Positions 17,525 through 26,217 of a DNA stretch of 39,036 nt are shown in pieces. A program made the translations under genes and the position numbers. The first letter of the stretch is position 1, and each line of letters begins with the position of its first letter. The stretch is from Pirellulaceae bacterium. Lineage in GTDB: Bacteria; Planctomycetota; Planctomycetia; Pirellulales; Pirellulaceae. Where the stretch lies: the NCBI GenBank assembly GCA_016784735.1, contig JADHUC010000084.1:1-39036 (forward strand), in the 5' to 3' direction. The notes beneath the pieces are model-generated. The model saw nothing but the letters and a program-made list of their open reading frames with translations. It was not told where the DNA came from and did no database searches.

Positions 17525-18862
17525 CTACGGTTTCCACTGGTTCTTCAGGTAGCTCGGCAGGCCGGAGGCTTCCTTGGGACCGATCAGCACAGACCATCCA
17601 GACTCGTCTTCGATGCCTGCGGAGAGCACGGCCACGAGACCGGGGATGACCAGCTTCTTATGCGGGGCCTTTTCGTCGAGTCCCGCATTCTTCATGGCCG
17701 CTGTGATCGTCTCGGCATTGAACTTATCCGAGGCCCAGGCTGTGAGTACCGACGTCCCCTCGGTGTCGACCGAGATGATGTAGGCCGGCACGCGGCTGGC
17801 TTCGACTTCGCCCTCGACCGAGTAGTAGCTGAGCGAGAAGTTGGTCGTTACCAGCACCGGCGATTCGGCACCCACTTCACCCACTTCGTACAACTTCGGT
17901 TCCACGGCCACGGGCTTCTGAGGATCAATGTAGATGTCTTGCCGCGTGGTCAGGATGGGAAGCATTTGCCACGCGTCGGCTGCATCGGTAACGACCACGC
18001 CACCGTACTTGGCGATGTACGTGCTCGCCTCGATCACTTGCATCGTCGGATCGGGATCCGTGGCGAAAGCAATCGCGGGATAGCCCAAGGGGCGAAAACT
18101 CTTCAGGGACAGCCGGCGAATCTTGGTGAGGGCTTCCAGCGTCGGCTTGAGCCCGCGAGTACCGGGATCCAAGACGATCTCCTCAACACCGGCAGCCGCG
18201 ATCTTAGGCGTCAGTTCCGCGAGCGCATCCAGATCGTCGCCCCGCACGGCCAGCGGGCAACCCTCGTCCTTGGCCACCGCGGCCGCCGCCTCGGCCTGGG
18301 CCGGATCAGAGATGTACAACAACGGACGTTTGCCGGACAACGCGCCGGCGGCGGCTTTCAGATTATCCGCCTTGGCCGAGATCAACACGCACGCGAGGCC
18401 CGACTTCTCCGCGGCCACCTCAGCAGCCTTAGCGAACTGAGCCGCGTCGCCCGACTCGTTGTCCACCGCCACCAAGTTCACTTTGATCGTCGTGCCTACA
18501 CGCTCGAAAGCCAGGCAGCCGATCTTCTCGGCCCGTTCGGCCAGGGCAGCTTCGTCCAACGTGTCAGAGATACGGACGGCCACGCCCGCGGGCCGGTGAA
18601 ATCGCTCTTCGTGCCGGAAGAGTTGCGTTTCGTTGCCGATCTTCAGTTCGTTGTCCTCGGTGCCGATGGTTACCAATTGGATCGGCGGACGTGAAGCCGA
18701 TTCCAGGGCCGCTTTGGCCTCGTCGGTCACGTGCGGACACTTGTCCAAGGAAACTTGCTTGGCGGCCATTTTCATGGCAAATGCCAAACAAGTGGGAAAC
18801 CCACAGTCCTTGCAGTTGGTCTTGGGCAATTGCTTGTAGATTTCCAGCCCTGTTAGAGCCAT
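17525..18862 (-). CDS. acsC: Corrinoid/iron-sulfur protein, large subunit
   Basis: This is the 445-aa large subunit of CFeSP (AcsC/CdhE). Residues 1-60 form the [4Fe-4S] domain with C17, C20, C25 and C42 (TNCKDCGFPTC ... DKC), the same residue numbers as the Moorella protein. A TIM barrel and a C-terminal Rossmann-like cobalamin-binding domain follow; the end VTAWASDKFNAETI...KKLVIPGLVAVLSA (two stretches) is typical. The low-potential cluster passes electrons to the cobalt for reactivation. GGGAGGAG precedes the ATG. It is coupled to the RACo gene downstream and separated from acsB upstream by 168 bp containing an inverted repeat. Confidence 0.96.
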   Translation of the reverse strand: MALTGLEIYKQLPKTNCKDCGFPTCLAFAMKMAAKQVSLDKCPHVTDEAKAALESASRPPIQLVTIGTEDNELKIGNETQLFRHEERFHRPAGVAVRISDTLDEAALAERAEKIGCLAFERVGTTIKVNLVAVDNESGDAAQFAKAAEVAAEKSGLACVLISAKADNLKAAAGALSGKRPLLYISDPAQAEAAAAVAKDEGCPLAVRGDDLDALAELTPKIAAAGVEEIVLDPGTRGLKPTLEALTKIRRLSLKSFRPLGYPAIAFATDPDPTMQVIEASTYIAKYGGVVVTDAADAWQMLPILTTRQDIYIDPQKPVAVEPKLYEVGEVGAESPVLVTTNFSLSYYSVEGEVEASRVPAYIISVDTEGTSVLTAWASDKFNAETITAAMKNAGLDEKAPHKKLVIPGLVAVLSAGIEDESGWSVLIGPKEASGLPSYLKNQWKP

Positions 18863-18914
18863 GGCTACTCCTCCCGGTGTTCAGGGTTCGACGGCTGCTG
18901 TCCTACGTTATCAC

Positions 18915-19024
18915 CAACAGCGCTATGTAGCTGAATTCGCAAGAATTCAGAGGTCGGGGATCGCCAGAATCGTCTGAATTCTTGCGAATTCAGCTACGGG
19001 CCTAACTCCGACTTAGCGCTGTTG
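18915..19024. repeat. Two-tier inverted repeat between acsB and acsC (GTAGCTGAATTCG family)
   Basis: Inner arms 18927-18951 and 18973-18997 are perfect 25-bp reverse complements (GTAGCTGAATTCGCAAG...). Outer arms CAACAGCGCT (18915-18924) and AGCGCTGTTG (19015-19024) add a second tier. The arm is itself partly palindromic (GAATTC). A degenerate relative is found upstream of the nuoE-like gene at 37772-37825, where the nearby sequence CAGAATCGTCTG is also shared. Confidence 0.85.
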
Positions 19025-19030
19025 CACTAT

Positions 19031-21235
19031 TTACATCAACGGATCGAGTTCGACTGCGGGATGGCCTACTTTGGCCAGATACTCCGCCACTTCTTCTTCG
19101 CTCATCGCGTCTTCTTCGGTGGCGATCTTGTCCCACAGATCCGGCATACCGATCCGTTCCGCTTCTTTTTGGAATCGTTCGCGAATGCCCTCCTTCAATT
19201 CCTTGGGCATCCACACGAGCCGTTTGACGCCTCCGTCGGCAGACAAGAATTTCGGGCTGGACAAGTACAACCGGCCTACGCCCAGAAAACCCGGTGTCTG
19301 GGCGCCACCGCCGGTGACTGATGCCAACTCACCGAAGCTCATTCCCGAAGGCGTGGTGTTCAGGAATTCGCGGTTCACCACCATCACTCCGTTTGCCAGT
19401 GGCAGAATGGCGATGATGCACTCGAAGCAGCCACAACTGGTCATGGGTGATTCCAGCAGGCTGTATGCGCAGAACCGTTCGACTTTGCGGTTCGAGTTTT
19501 CGTAAACGAACTTGTTAACGCCCTCCCATTCGCCCCTGTCCAGATCCAACGTCCGGCCTTTCGAGATGGGCTGGTTGGGGCCGGCGGGGTTGATTTCGTA
19601 GTTCGCCCGGCCGTCCAACCAGTTGTACGCGCCGCATAATCCCAAACGCTGCGGTGTAATCACACACACGTGGTCGGGAGCGTAACTCTGGCAGACCGTG
19701 CAACTATAGAACAGGTCCACCGACTCGTCGGTCATCCCGGCGATGCGGTCGTCGCGGAACTCGAATGCTTCTTGGGCCGTTTCGATGAGGGCTTTGACCT
19801 TGTCCGGTTCCGTGGTGATCCTCACGGCGACCTTGTCAACGATCCCGCCGTATTCTTCATGTAGCTTGGCGTGCAGGATCGTACCGAGGTGCTTCAGCCT
19901 GAAGCCGGCGGCGAACGCTTTCTTGCTGACACGGCACCAAATCTGGTCGCGCTGGCCCGTGTGCATGAACCCCATCGTGTTGCTGGTCCAACGGTGGACC
20001 TGCCGTTCCATGATGCCTTCGAAGTCTCGTTGCATCTTTCGGCCGGCGATCAGTATTTCGATCGCTAGCGGCATGGCCCCGCCGGCTTCGACCGAGTCGA
20101 TGTCCGGACCGGAGACCTCGACGTCACCGTCCTGAATGTCCGCCGAGTCGACCATCAGGGCAAGTTCAACGGAGTCCGAGTACTTGAAGCCGAACTGCAC
20201 GTGCATATCGTCTTTGCGGACACGTTCGCCCTCGAAGGCCGCCGCATAGCCGACCGGAATGTCGATCTTCTCGATTTTGACCTTCACCGCCCGCGTATCG
20301 ACACAGGTGGGCACGAGCTTGTCGTAATCGGTTTCCACCACAATCGCTTCTCGGATCGTCACGCCGGTGGGTCGGACCTCGGGCGTCGTCGTCGAATCGG
20401 AAATAACGGGATAGCCCAGCAAAATCGCACCGGCGCCGGTGGCATACCAGTCATCCGTGATCTCGCCAAAGGTGATACCGAAAGCGTTGATCCGGCGTTT
20501 GGTGTAATCAAGACACTCTCGCGCTTCGCCACGCTTGTGTCCACCAAAGGTAAGTGCACTGCGGATAGACCAGTTCAGCACATAAATGCCGTCAAGCGTG
20601 TCCGGCCCGACAGGCACGACGTACAGATCCCAGCATTCTTCCATGGACGCGTCCTCCTTGAAGACGCCGCCTTCGACCAACTGTTCGCGCATTGTCTTGC
20701 CGTCGCGGTTGGCGCAGAGGAACGCAAGAATGCTTCTCTCCTGCAAATCGCGAATGATCTTCACTGCGATTTCGGTGCTGGGAGCCGGTCCAAGAATCGC
20801 GGCAAACCCGGGCATGCGGCCATCGACGAGTTGGATACCCAGCTCGCGCATGATCGTGTCAGAGATAAAGCCCTGGTAGCCAGGCGGATGCTGATACCCG
20901 TTGCACGTTCGCAACGCCACCAACGCTTCCTGGGCAAGCATGGCCGCCGCCCCCGCGTCTAGCCCGTCGCCAAGATAGGGCAGCCACAAGTCATTGCTGG
21001 GAATCGGCCTGAGCAGTTCTCGGGCATGTTCGACCTGCGGCTTTAGCTCGCCGAGCGTTTTGACCTCGAGCCCCATCAGCGAATAGGACATGGGCAGGTT
21101 GTAGGCCGTCAGCGGCCCCCAACCTATTGCTGTGTCCGGACCGTGTTCAGCCAGCGCTTTTTCGAGTCCCTCCTCGGCTTGGCTGACCCATTGATGTGCA
21201 CCGCGGATAACTTGCGTGAAAACTTCTTTAGACAT
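19031..21235 (-). CDS. acsB: Acetyl-CoA synthase, CODH/ACS alpha subunit
   Basis: This 734-aa bacterial-type ACS (Moorella: 729 aa) joins a methyl group from CFeSP, CO from CODH and CoA into acetyl-CoA. All six A-cluster cysteines are present: C512, C515, C524 and C534 (SCTVCQSYAPDHVC, LGLCGAYNW) and C601, C603 (SCGCFEC). Each is offset by exactly +6 from Moorella C506, C509, C518, C528, C595 and C597. The N-terminal domain that docks on CODH is present, which separates it from the shorter archaeal CdhC. GGGAGG precedes the ATG. It lies 248 bp downstream of acsA. Confidence 0.97.
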   Translation of the reverse strand: MSKEVFTQVIRGAHQWVSQAEEGLEKALAEHGPDTAIGWGPLTAYNLPMSYSLMGLEVKTLGELKPQVEHARELLRPIPSNDLWLPYLGDGLDAGAAAMLAQEALVALRTCNGYQHPPGYQGFISDTIMRELGIQLVDGRMPGFAAILGPAPSTEIAVKIIRDLQERSILAFLCANRDGKTMREQLVEGGVFKEDASMEECWDLYVVPVGPDTLDGIYVLNWSIRSALTFGGHKRGEARECLDYTKRRINAFGITFGEITDDWYATGAGAILLGYPVISDSTTTPEVRPTGVTIREAIVVETDYDKLVPTCVDTRAVKVKIEKIDIPVGYAAAFEGERVRKDDMHVQFGFKYSDSVELALMVDSADIQDGDVEVSGPDIDSVEAGGAMPLAIEILIAGRKMQRDFEGIMERQVHRWTSNTMGFMHTGQRDQIWCRVSKKAFAAGFRLKHLGTILHAKLHEEYGGIVDKVAVRITTEPDKVKALIETAQEAFEFRDDRIAGMTDESVDLFYSCTVCQSYAPDHVCVITPQRLGLCGAYNWLDGRANYEINPAGPNQPISKGRTLDLDRGEWEGVNKFVYENSNRKVERFCAYSLLESPMTSCGCFECIIAILPLANGVMVVNREFLNTTPSGMSFGELASVTGGGAQTPGFLGVGRLYLSSPKFLSADGGVKRLVWMPKELKEGIRERFQKEAERIGMPDLWDKIATEEDAMSEEEVAEYLAKVGHPAVELDPLM

Positions 21236-21360
21236 CGATGCCTCCCGAATGTCATACTGCTGACGTCAGCCCGCGCGGCCGTCATTCGAAACGGCGGCTG
21301 ACGGTTGTTGTACCAGTTTCTGTCTAGGCCAGTACCAGATAATAAAACCTCAATGGTCTA

Positions 21361-21433
21361 ACTCGCAAGAGTTCGGGACCCGAAAGTCTTACGGCTTTCG
21401 CTACAAAGTCTCAATACGGTACTTCTTGCGAGT
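21361..21433. repeat. Inverted repeat between acsA and acsB
   Basis: ACTCGCAAGA at 21361-21370 pairs with TCTTGCGAGT at 21424-21433. Inside, CGAAAG (21381-21386) and CTTTCG (21395-21400) form a second hairpin. It lies in the 248-bp gap between acsA and acsB, where otherwise I see only the acsB ribosome binding site. It could slow or process the transcript, or be an inert dispersed repeat. Confidence 0.65.
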
Positions 21434-21483
21434 CGTCTTATTTTCTCCGTAGGCAGAGCGGAAGGTCAGAGCCCGACCGCCGC

Positions 21484-23520
21484 TCAGTCTTCGATTCGCG
21501 TCGCCCCAGGACAGGAACCTACGGCTGCCAAACCTTCTCCGGCGGCCGCTACGTGGGCGGTCGGCGCGGTATCAACCGCATTGGGCTCATAGGGTACGTC
21601 GTACATCGGCCCCGGCAGTCCCAAATCGGCTCGCTTCTGGTCGATGCGGTCGATCATTATATGGGCGGCCTTGATTGGATCGGGCTCGAAGGACCAAGTG
21701 GCGCCGAAGTGATCTTCGAGTTTGTCCGTCAAGAAGTCGGTTACGTACTCGCTCCCTTCGACCGGCAACGACTGGCCAATGACGACCGAAATCCCGCTGG
21801 CCACGAAGTACATTCCGATGGCGATAGCCTTCTCGCTCATCCACTCGGGCGCGGCGCCAGCTACGGGCAGTTTGTCGAGCGAATCGCCGATTCCTCCCTC
21901 GTTGACCATTTCGGTGCAAGCCGTGAGGATGCGGGTGTTGTCCACGCAACTGCCGGAATGGAGAACGGGCGGGATACCAACTGCCTTGCATATGTCCTGG
22001 ATACCTTTGCCGGCGTGCTGGAATGCGGCCTCGGGCGTCAGGAGCCCTGCCTTGCCGCAGGCAATGGCGCTGCAGCCGGTTTGAACCACTAGCACGTCGT
22101 TCCGGAGCAGTTCCTTGACCAACTCCAGGTGGCTTTCGTCCTGCGGGAACTTGGGGTTGTTGCAGCCGACCACTCCGGCCACACCTCGCAAACGCCCCGC
22201 CTGAATGCCGTCGTTCAACGGCCGGTAGCTCGGACGGTATTTTCCGCCGAGAATATCGGAGATCACGTCGGTGGTGAAGCCGGCGATCACATCCTCTTTC
22301 ACGTCCGGGATGTTCACTTTTTCCGGGTCGCGATTGCCGAAGTTGTCGATGGCCACCCGGATAATCTTCTTGGCCGTCTCCATCGCCTCTTCTTCGTGGA
22401 AGTCGATGTGAGTGGCACCGGGGACCTTGGCCTTGGGGCTGGTCGAGACGACTTTGGTGTGGAAGCACTTCTGATATTCAGTCGTTGCCGGGAACACGCA
22501 CTGGACGTCGACCAGCATCACGTCGATCACGCCCGTCATGAGGGCGAGTTCTTGCTGGAGGAAGTTGCCAGCCACGGGAACGCCGTGACGCATGAGAATC
22601 TCGTTGGCAGTGCAGCAAATTCCGGCCAGATTGATACCTTTGGCCCCCTTGGCTTCGGCCTCGGCCAGCAACTCGGGGTCCCGCGACGCGGCCACAATAA
22701 CGTCGGAAAGCGTTGGTTCGTGGCCGTGTACGAGGATGTTGATCTGCTCTTCCTCGAGTACGCCCAAATTGACTCGCGCACGCAACGGATTCGGTTCGCC
22801 GAAGAGTATGTCGGAAACATCCGTGGCGATCATCGATCCACCCCAACCATCGGCCAAAGCGGTCCGAGCGCAGGCCATGATGATGTGGTCCGCATCCGCG
22901 TCGACACCCATGTGCGTCATGTGCATACCGGTGACGACCTCGCGGTCGACGCCGCGTGGGGTGGCTTCGGCGGCAGCCCAGAACTTCTGTTGTTGTTCCG
23001 GCGCGCGATCGACATTGGCGAGCAGACCGTCCTGTTGGCCGAACTGCTTCGAAAGAAAGTCGGCCAGTTCCCCAGCGATTTCGCCGTCGCTCCGGTCGCC
23101 GATTTCGATGTCGTACTCCTTGGCCAGCTTGCGCAGTTTGCGGGGACCGCGGATCTTGTAGGCGTCCGAATCTCCTTTGGCGGCGAGCCGTAACGTCCGA
23201 ACGATTTCGCGTCCGTGGTCCGAGTGTGCCGCGGTGCCGGCAGCAATGTGTCTCAAGAGACCGCGGGCAACAATGGTCTCGGCCGTGGCACCGCAGACGC
23301 CCGTTTGAGCGCCCTTGCCACCTGGGTTCACCCGACAAGGACCCATGAAGCAGTGTCGGCAACAGATTCCTTGTTTGCCGAATTTGCACTGTGCCTTCTG
23401 GGCGTCGAGGCGGTCCCAGACGGTTTCGACGCCTGTATTGCTGGCAATCTCGAGCATCGCCAGCGAGGCTGGATCGACTGAACGTACTTTCTCTTCAGGA
23501 CGTTTTTTTTCTTCAGCCAT
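21484..23520 (-). CDS. acsA: Anaerobic carbon monoxide dehydrogenase catalytic subunit
   Basis: This 678-aa Ni-Fe CODH (AcsA/CooS family) reduces CO2 to CO for ACS, or oxidises CO. Cluster D ligands C45 and C53 and cluster B ligands C54, C57, C62 and C76 lie in QCKFGKQGICCRHCFMGPC and GVCGAT, all +4 from the R. rubrum numbering. C-cluster ligands are visible as H267 (LVHGHEP), a cysteine of GICCTA (C302/C303), C341 (DVQCVFP), C453 (VVGCNNP), C483 (TGCSAIACGKAG) and C525 (SGSCVDN). The C-terminal region fits the ACS-partner type, consistent with acsB downstream. TAGGAGAA precedes the ATG. It follows cooC by 71 bp, the usual maturation pairing. Confidence 0.97.
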   Translation of the reverse strand: MAEEKKRPEEKVRSVDPASLAMLEIASNTGVETVWDRLDAQKAQCKFGKQGICCRHCFMGPCRVNPGGKGAQTGVCGATAETIVARGLLRHIAAGTAAHSDHGREIVRTLRLAAKGDSDAYKIRGPRKLRKLAKEYDIEIGDRSDGEIAGELADFLSKQFGQQDGLLANVDRAPEQQQKFWAAAEATPRGVDREVVTGMHMTHMGVDADADHIIMACARTALADGWGGSMIATDVSDILFGEPNPLRARVNLGVLEEEQINILVHGHEPTLSDVIVAASRDPELLAEAEAKGAKGINLAGICCTANEILMRHGVPVAGNFLQQELALMTGVIDVMLVDVQCVFPATTEYQKCFHTKVVSTSPKAKVPGATHIDFHEEEAMETAKKIIRVAIDNFGNRDPEKVNIPDVKEDVIAGFTTDVISDILGGKYRPSYRPLNDGIQAGRLRGVAGVVGCNNPKFPQDESHLELVKELLRNDVLVVQTGCSAIACGKAGLLTPEAAFQHAGKGIQDICKAVGIPPVLHSGSCVDNTRILTACTEMVNEGGIGDSLDKLPVAGAAPEWMSEKAIAIGMYFVASGISVVIGQSLPVEGSEYVTDFLTDKLEDHFGATWSFEPDPIKAAHIMIDRIDQKRADLGLPGPMYDVPYEPNAVDTAPTAHVAAAGEGLAAVGSCPGATRIED

Positions 23521-23591
23521 TGGCTTCTCCTAAAAAGGTCTGGTTATCGAGTGACCTGCGACAGGGCGCGGGGCGACCTGTCCACAGGTAA

Positions 23592-24383
23592 TTATTTTCC
23601 CGCTGCCTGTGAATCTCCCACTACTTTTTGAAGTACGTCACCGATTTGGCCAATTGCCTCGGCCAGATGCGGATCCTTCGGGTCGACGGGGCGTCCCTCC
23701 AAATCTGCGCTCACCAACTCTGTGCAGTATGGAAGCGTGCCAATAACGGTTTGGTCGCCGAGAGCCTGCCGGAGTACATCGCACTGGTGTTCTTCGCGGA
23801 TCTTGTTGGCCACGACGAACGTGCGTTGGATACCGATGTCGCGAGCCAGTTGCTGTATCCGATTTGCCGTCTGGACGCTGCGCATTCCCGGTTCCACAAC
23901 GGTAATCATGGCGTCCACGCCGGTGGCCGAGGCCCGGCCCATATGCTCCAAACCTGCCTCCATATCCAGAATTACGTCGTCGGGAACTCGCAGGAATAGG
24001 TGTTGCATGAGCGCTTTCAACACTGCGCCCTCCGGGCACATGCATCCCTTGCCACCCATTTCGACCGTACCCAGAACCAAAAGCCTCACGCCAGCAACAT
24101 CCACCGAGAAACGATCCGGCAAATCGTCTACGCGGGGATTCAACTTGAACATGAGACCGGCGCCTTCATCCTTGGCCTCGGTCCGCTCCAGAACCAAATC
24201 GCGCATATCAGCGATGGGTTCGGGGATTTGGTCCTGTGGAACGCCAAGAGCCAAGGCGAGATTGCCGTCGGGATCTGCATCGACGGCCACGACAGAACGT
24301 CCCAGGTCGGCGAACCGCCTGGCGATAGCTGCAGACAACGTAGTCTTGCCTACACCGCCTTTACCAACGATTGCGATCTTCAT
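23592..24383 (-). CDS. cooC: CooC, nickel-insertion ATPase for CODH
   Basis: This 263-aa MinD-type ATPase has the signature Walker A GKGGVGKTT, switch VDADPDGNLALALG, and the CooC-specific motif GCMCPE (C-x-C), which binds nickel or zinc at the dimer interface and couples ATP hydrolysis to nickel loading of the CODH C-cluster. It is the first gene of the acs cluster and sits directly before acsA, as in Moorella and R. rubrum. The ATG at 24383 has only a weak ribosome binding site. Upstream is a divergent 388-bp region shared with folC, the most likely place for the cluster's promoter. Confidence 0.94.
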   Translation of the reverse strand: MKIAIVGKGGVGKTTLSAAIARRFADLGRSVVAVDADPDGNLALALGVPQDQIPEPIADMRDLVLERTEAKDEGAGLMFKLNPRVDDLPDRFSVDVAGVRLLVLGTVEMGGKGCMCPEGAVLKALMQHLFLRVPDDVILDMEAGLEHMGRASATGVDAMITVVEPGMRSVQTANRIQQLARDIGIQRTFVVANKIREEHQCDVLRQALGDQTVIGTLPYCTELVSADLEGRPVDPKDPHLAEAIGQIGDVLQKVVGDSQAAGK

Positions 24384-24771
24384 CCGGATTGGATCGGGCC
24401 GGTTGCGTCAAAGCCCTCGCCACGGCTCACACCTCTGTTCTCCTGCTCGCAAGGAGCCCAGCCGAAATGACTGTGTCAGGAAGGAACGGGCATCCTGCCC
24501 CACTCAAAAGGTGTGTTATCGTGGTCGTCTATGACGTAATGCGCCGCGGTGCCAACTTGGGACTGGCCCAACCGCGCAGTTGAAGGGCTCAAATGCAACA
24601 GAACTACAGAAACTAGACTCTGTCACAAACGGATAGCTTACGGGTCCCGGATGATTTCGTCAAGCAGTGTCGGGGGGGTGTTTGCAGTTGATCCTCCCAT
24701 TCGGCTTCACTATAAAACGGTGATAGTCCGGCGAAGCGATTGGGCGCAGGCCGGCTGGGGGCCTTCGTCCT
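24384..24771. other. Divergent intergenic region between cooC and folC
   Basis: No gene is seen here. It should hold promoters for both the acs cluster (minus) and the folC/tup side (plus). I looked for a cobalamin or THF riboswitch signature, which would fit the B12- and folate-dependent genes, and could not recognise one. A promoter-like pair on the plus strand is listed separately. Confidence 0.5.
24688..24716 (+). promoter_or_regulatory. Candidate sigma70-type promoter for folC
   Basis: TTGATC at 24688-24693 and TATAAA at 24711-24716 are separated by an ideal 17-bp spacer, about 55 bp before the folC start. It is a pattern match only, but good for this GC-rich sequence. Confidence 0.4.
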
Positions 24772-26217
24772 ATGTCTACGTGCTTAGCAAGTATGGATCA
24801 AAACCATCGCGACCTGGAATCCGCGCTCGGATTTCTGAATGGCCGGATCAACTACGAACGGGACCGCGCGGTGCCCTACCGCGAACGGGATCTCAAACTG
24901 GAGCGGATGAAAGAGCTGCTGGCGCGGCTCGACAACCCGCATTTGGGGCTGCCCATCGTCCATATCGCGGGAACCAAGGGGAAAGGCTCGACGGCAGCCA
25001 TCATCGGTGCCGTTTTGTCAGCGGCGGGATACCGCACGGGGATTTTCACCTCGCCCCATCTGGATCGTGTCGAGGAGCGAATCGCCATCGACGGCCAGCC
25101 GTGTTCGCCGGACGAATTGGTCGAATTGGTGGATCGCGTCCGACCCGCTGTTGAAGCGATGGATCGCGCAGCCGACCCGGCGTGCGAGAACGATTACGGC
25201 CCCACGTATTTCGAGATCATCGCGGCCATGGCGTTGGTGCACTTCGCCCAATGCGGCGTTGATACGGTAATTCTGGAGGTCGGATTGGGCGGTCGGCTTG
25301 ATGCGACCAACGTGTGCAGCCCACGCGTGTGCGCGATTACCAGTATCGGCTTTGACCACACCAGACAGTTGGGCAACACGCTGGCGTCCATTGCCAGAGA
25401 GAAGGCTGGGATCGTCAAACCCGGCGTGCCCGTTGTCAGCGGCGTGACAGACACCGAACCGCGGGAAGTGATCCGCCAGATTTGCCACGAACGAGGTTCG
25501 CCGTTGTTGGAGTTGGACGTCGATTTCACCTTCGACTACCGGCCGCCGCGCCATTTGGAGCGGGCTTCGTCGCCGGGAGAACTCGATTTCTCGTCGGCCG
25601 CCGCCTATCCTCAACTGAATCTCCAAGGACTCTCACTTCGGTTGTTGGGGCGTCACCAGGCAGCCAACGCGGCCGTGGGGTTGGCGGTGTTGGGCGAACT
25701 GACAAAGGCGGGATGGAAGATACCGGAAAACGCGATTCGCGACGGACTGGCCGGCGTCGACTGGCCCGCCCGCGTCGAACTGGTGGCCCGGCAGCCGACG
25801 ATCGTGCTGGATTCGGCCCATAACTCCTCCTCGGTCGAGGCGCTGGTCGCCGTGCTCGACGAGAGCTTTACGGTGGGGCGACGCCTGCTGGTCTTCTCAG
25901 CCAGCCAGGGGAAGGACATTCGCGCCATGTTACGCCACTTGCTCGGACGGTTCGACGAGGTAGTATTCACACAATACCTTGACAACCCGCGTGCCGTCCC
26001 TGCACAACGACTTGCGACCACGGCACGCGAACTTACCGACAAGTGCTGCCGGGTGTGCCCTGGACCGTTCGAAGCCTGGAACGAGGTTCGTGCCCTGGCC
26101 ACGCCCGATGACTTGATCTGTGTGACCGGTTCCGTTTTCATCGCTGCCGAGATGCGCGAGCAGATTGCCGTTCCACCAATGGGGCCGCCCTCGACAAGTT
26201 CCGAAGGTGCGAAATGA
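24772..26217 (+). CDS. folC: Folylpolyglutamate synthase / dihydrofolate synthase
   Basis: This 481-aa Mur-ligase-family enzyme adds glutamates to folates, the one-carbon carriers of the Wood-Ljungdahl methyl branch. It has the ATP loop HIAGTKGKGSTAAI, the folate-binding segment FTSPHLDRVEERIAIDG, the motif EVGLGGRLDATN, and the C-terminal ligase part with LDSAHNSSSVEAL. The ATG at 24772 is used, although ATG 24793 (MDQNHRD) is equally possible because no clear ribosome binding site separates them. The stop overlaps the next gene by 4 bp (ATGA), so they are translationally coupled. Its place next to the acs cluster suggests a dedicated supply of polyglutamylated THF, though folC is also a housekeeping gene. 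Confidence 0.94.
   Translation: MSTCLASMDQNHRDLESALGFLNGRINYERDRAVPYRERDLKLERMKELLARLDNPHLGLPIVHIAGTKGKGSTAAIIGAVLSAAGYRTGIFTSPHLDRVEERIAIDGQPCSPDELVELVDRVRPAVEAMDRAADPACENDYGPTYFEIIAAMALVHFAQCGVDTVILEVGLGGRLDATNVCSPRVCAITSIGFDHTRQLGNTLASIAREKAGIVKPGVPVVSGVTDTEPREVIRQICHERGSPLLELDVDFTFDYRPPRHLERASSPGELDFSSAAAYPQLNLQGLSLRLLGRHQAANAAVGLAVLGELTKAGWKIPENAIRDGLAGVDWPARVELVARQPTIVLDSAHNSSSVEALVAVLDESFTVGRRLLVFSASQGKDIRAMLRHLLGRFDEVVFTQYLDNPRAVPAQRLATTARELTDKCCRVCPGPFEAWNEVRALATPDDLICVTGSVFIAAEMREQIAVPPMGPPSTSSEGAK

Noticed and set aside
17501..18694. 397-codon open frame antisense to acsC
   Set aside because: His/Arg-rich shadow composition with no domain; acsC on the other strand is unambiguous.
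22129..23193. 354-codon open frame antisense to acsA
   Set aside because: Shadow of the CODH gene, no recognisable motif.
12601..24383. Assignment of the window to an anammox planctomycete (Brocadiales)
   Set aside because: The pathway would fit, but DUF1559, DUF4058, VWA/ECF and the repeat families point to Planctomycetia-like genomes, and no anammox gene is present. This is a judgement, not proof.
24384..24771. Cobalamin or THF riboswitch upstream of the acs cluster
   Set aside because: Expected given the B12- and folate-dependent genes, but I could not find the conserved boxes by eye; a covariance-model search would settle it.
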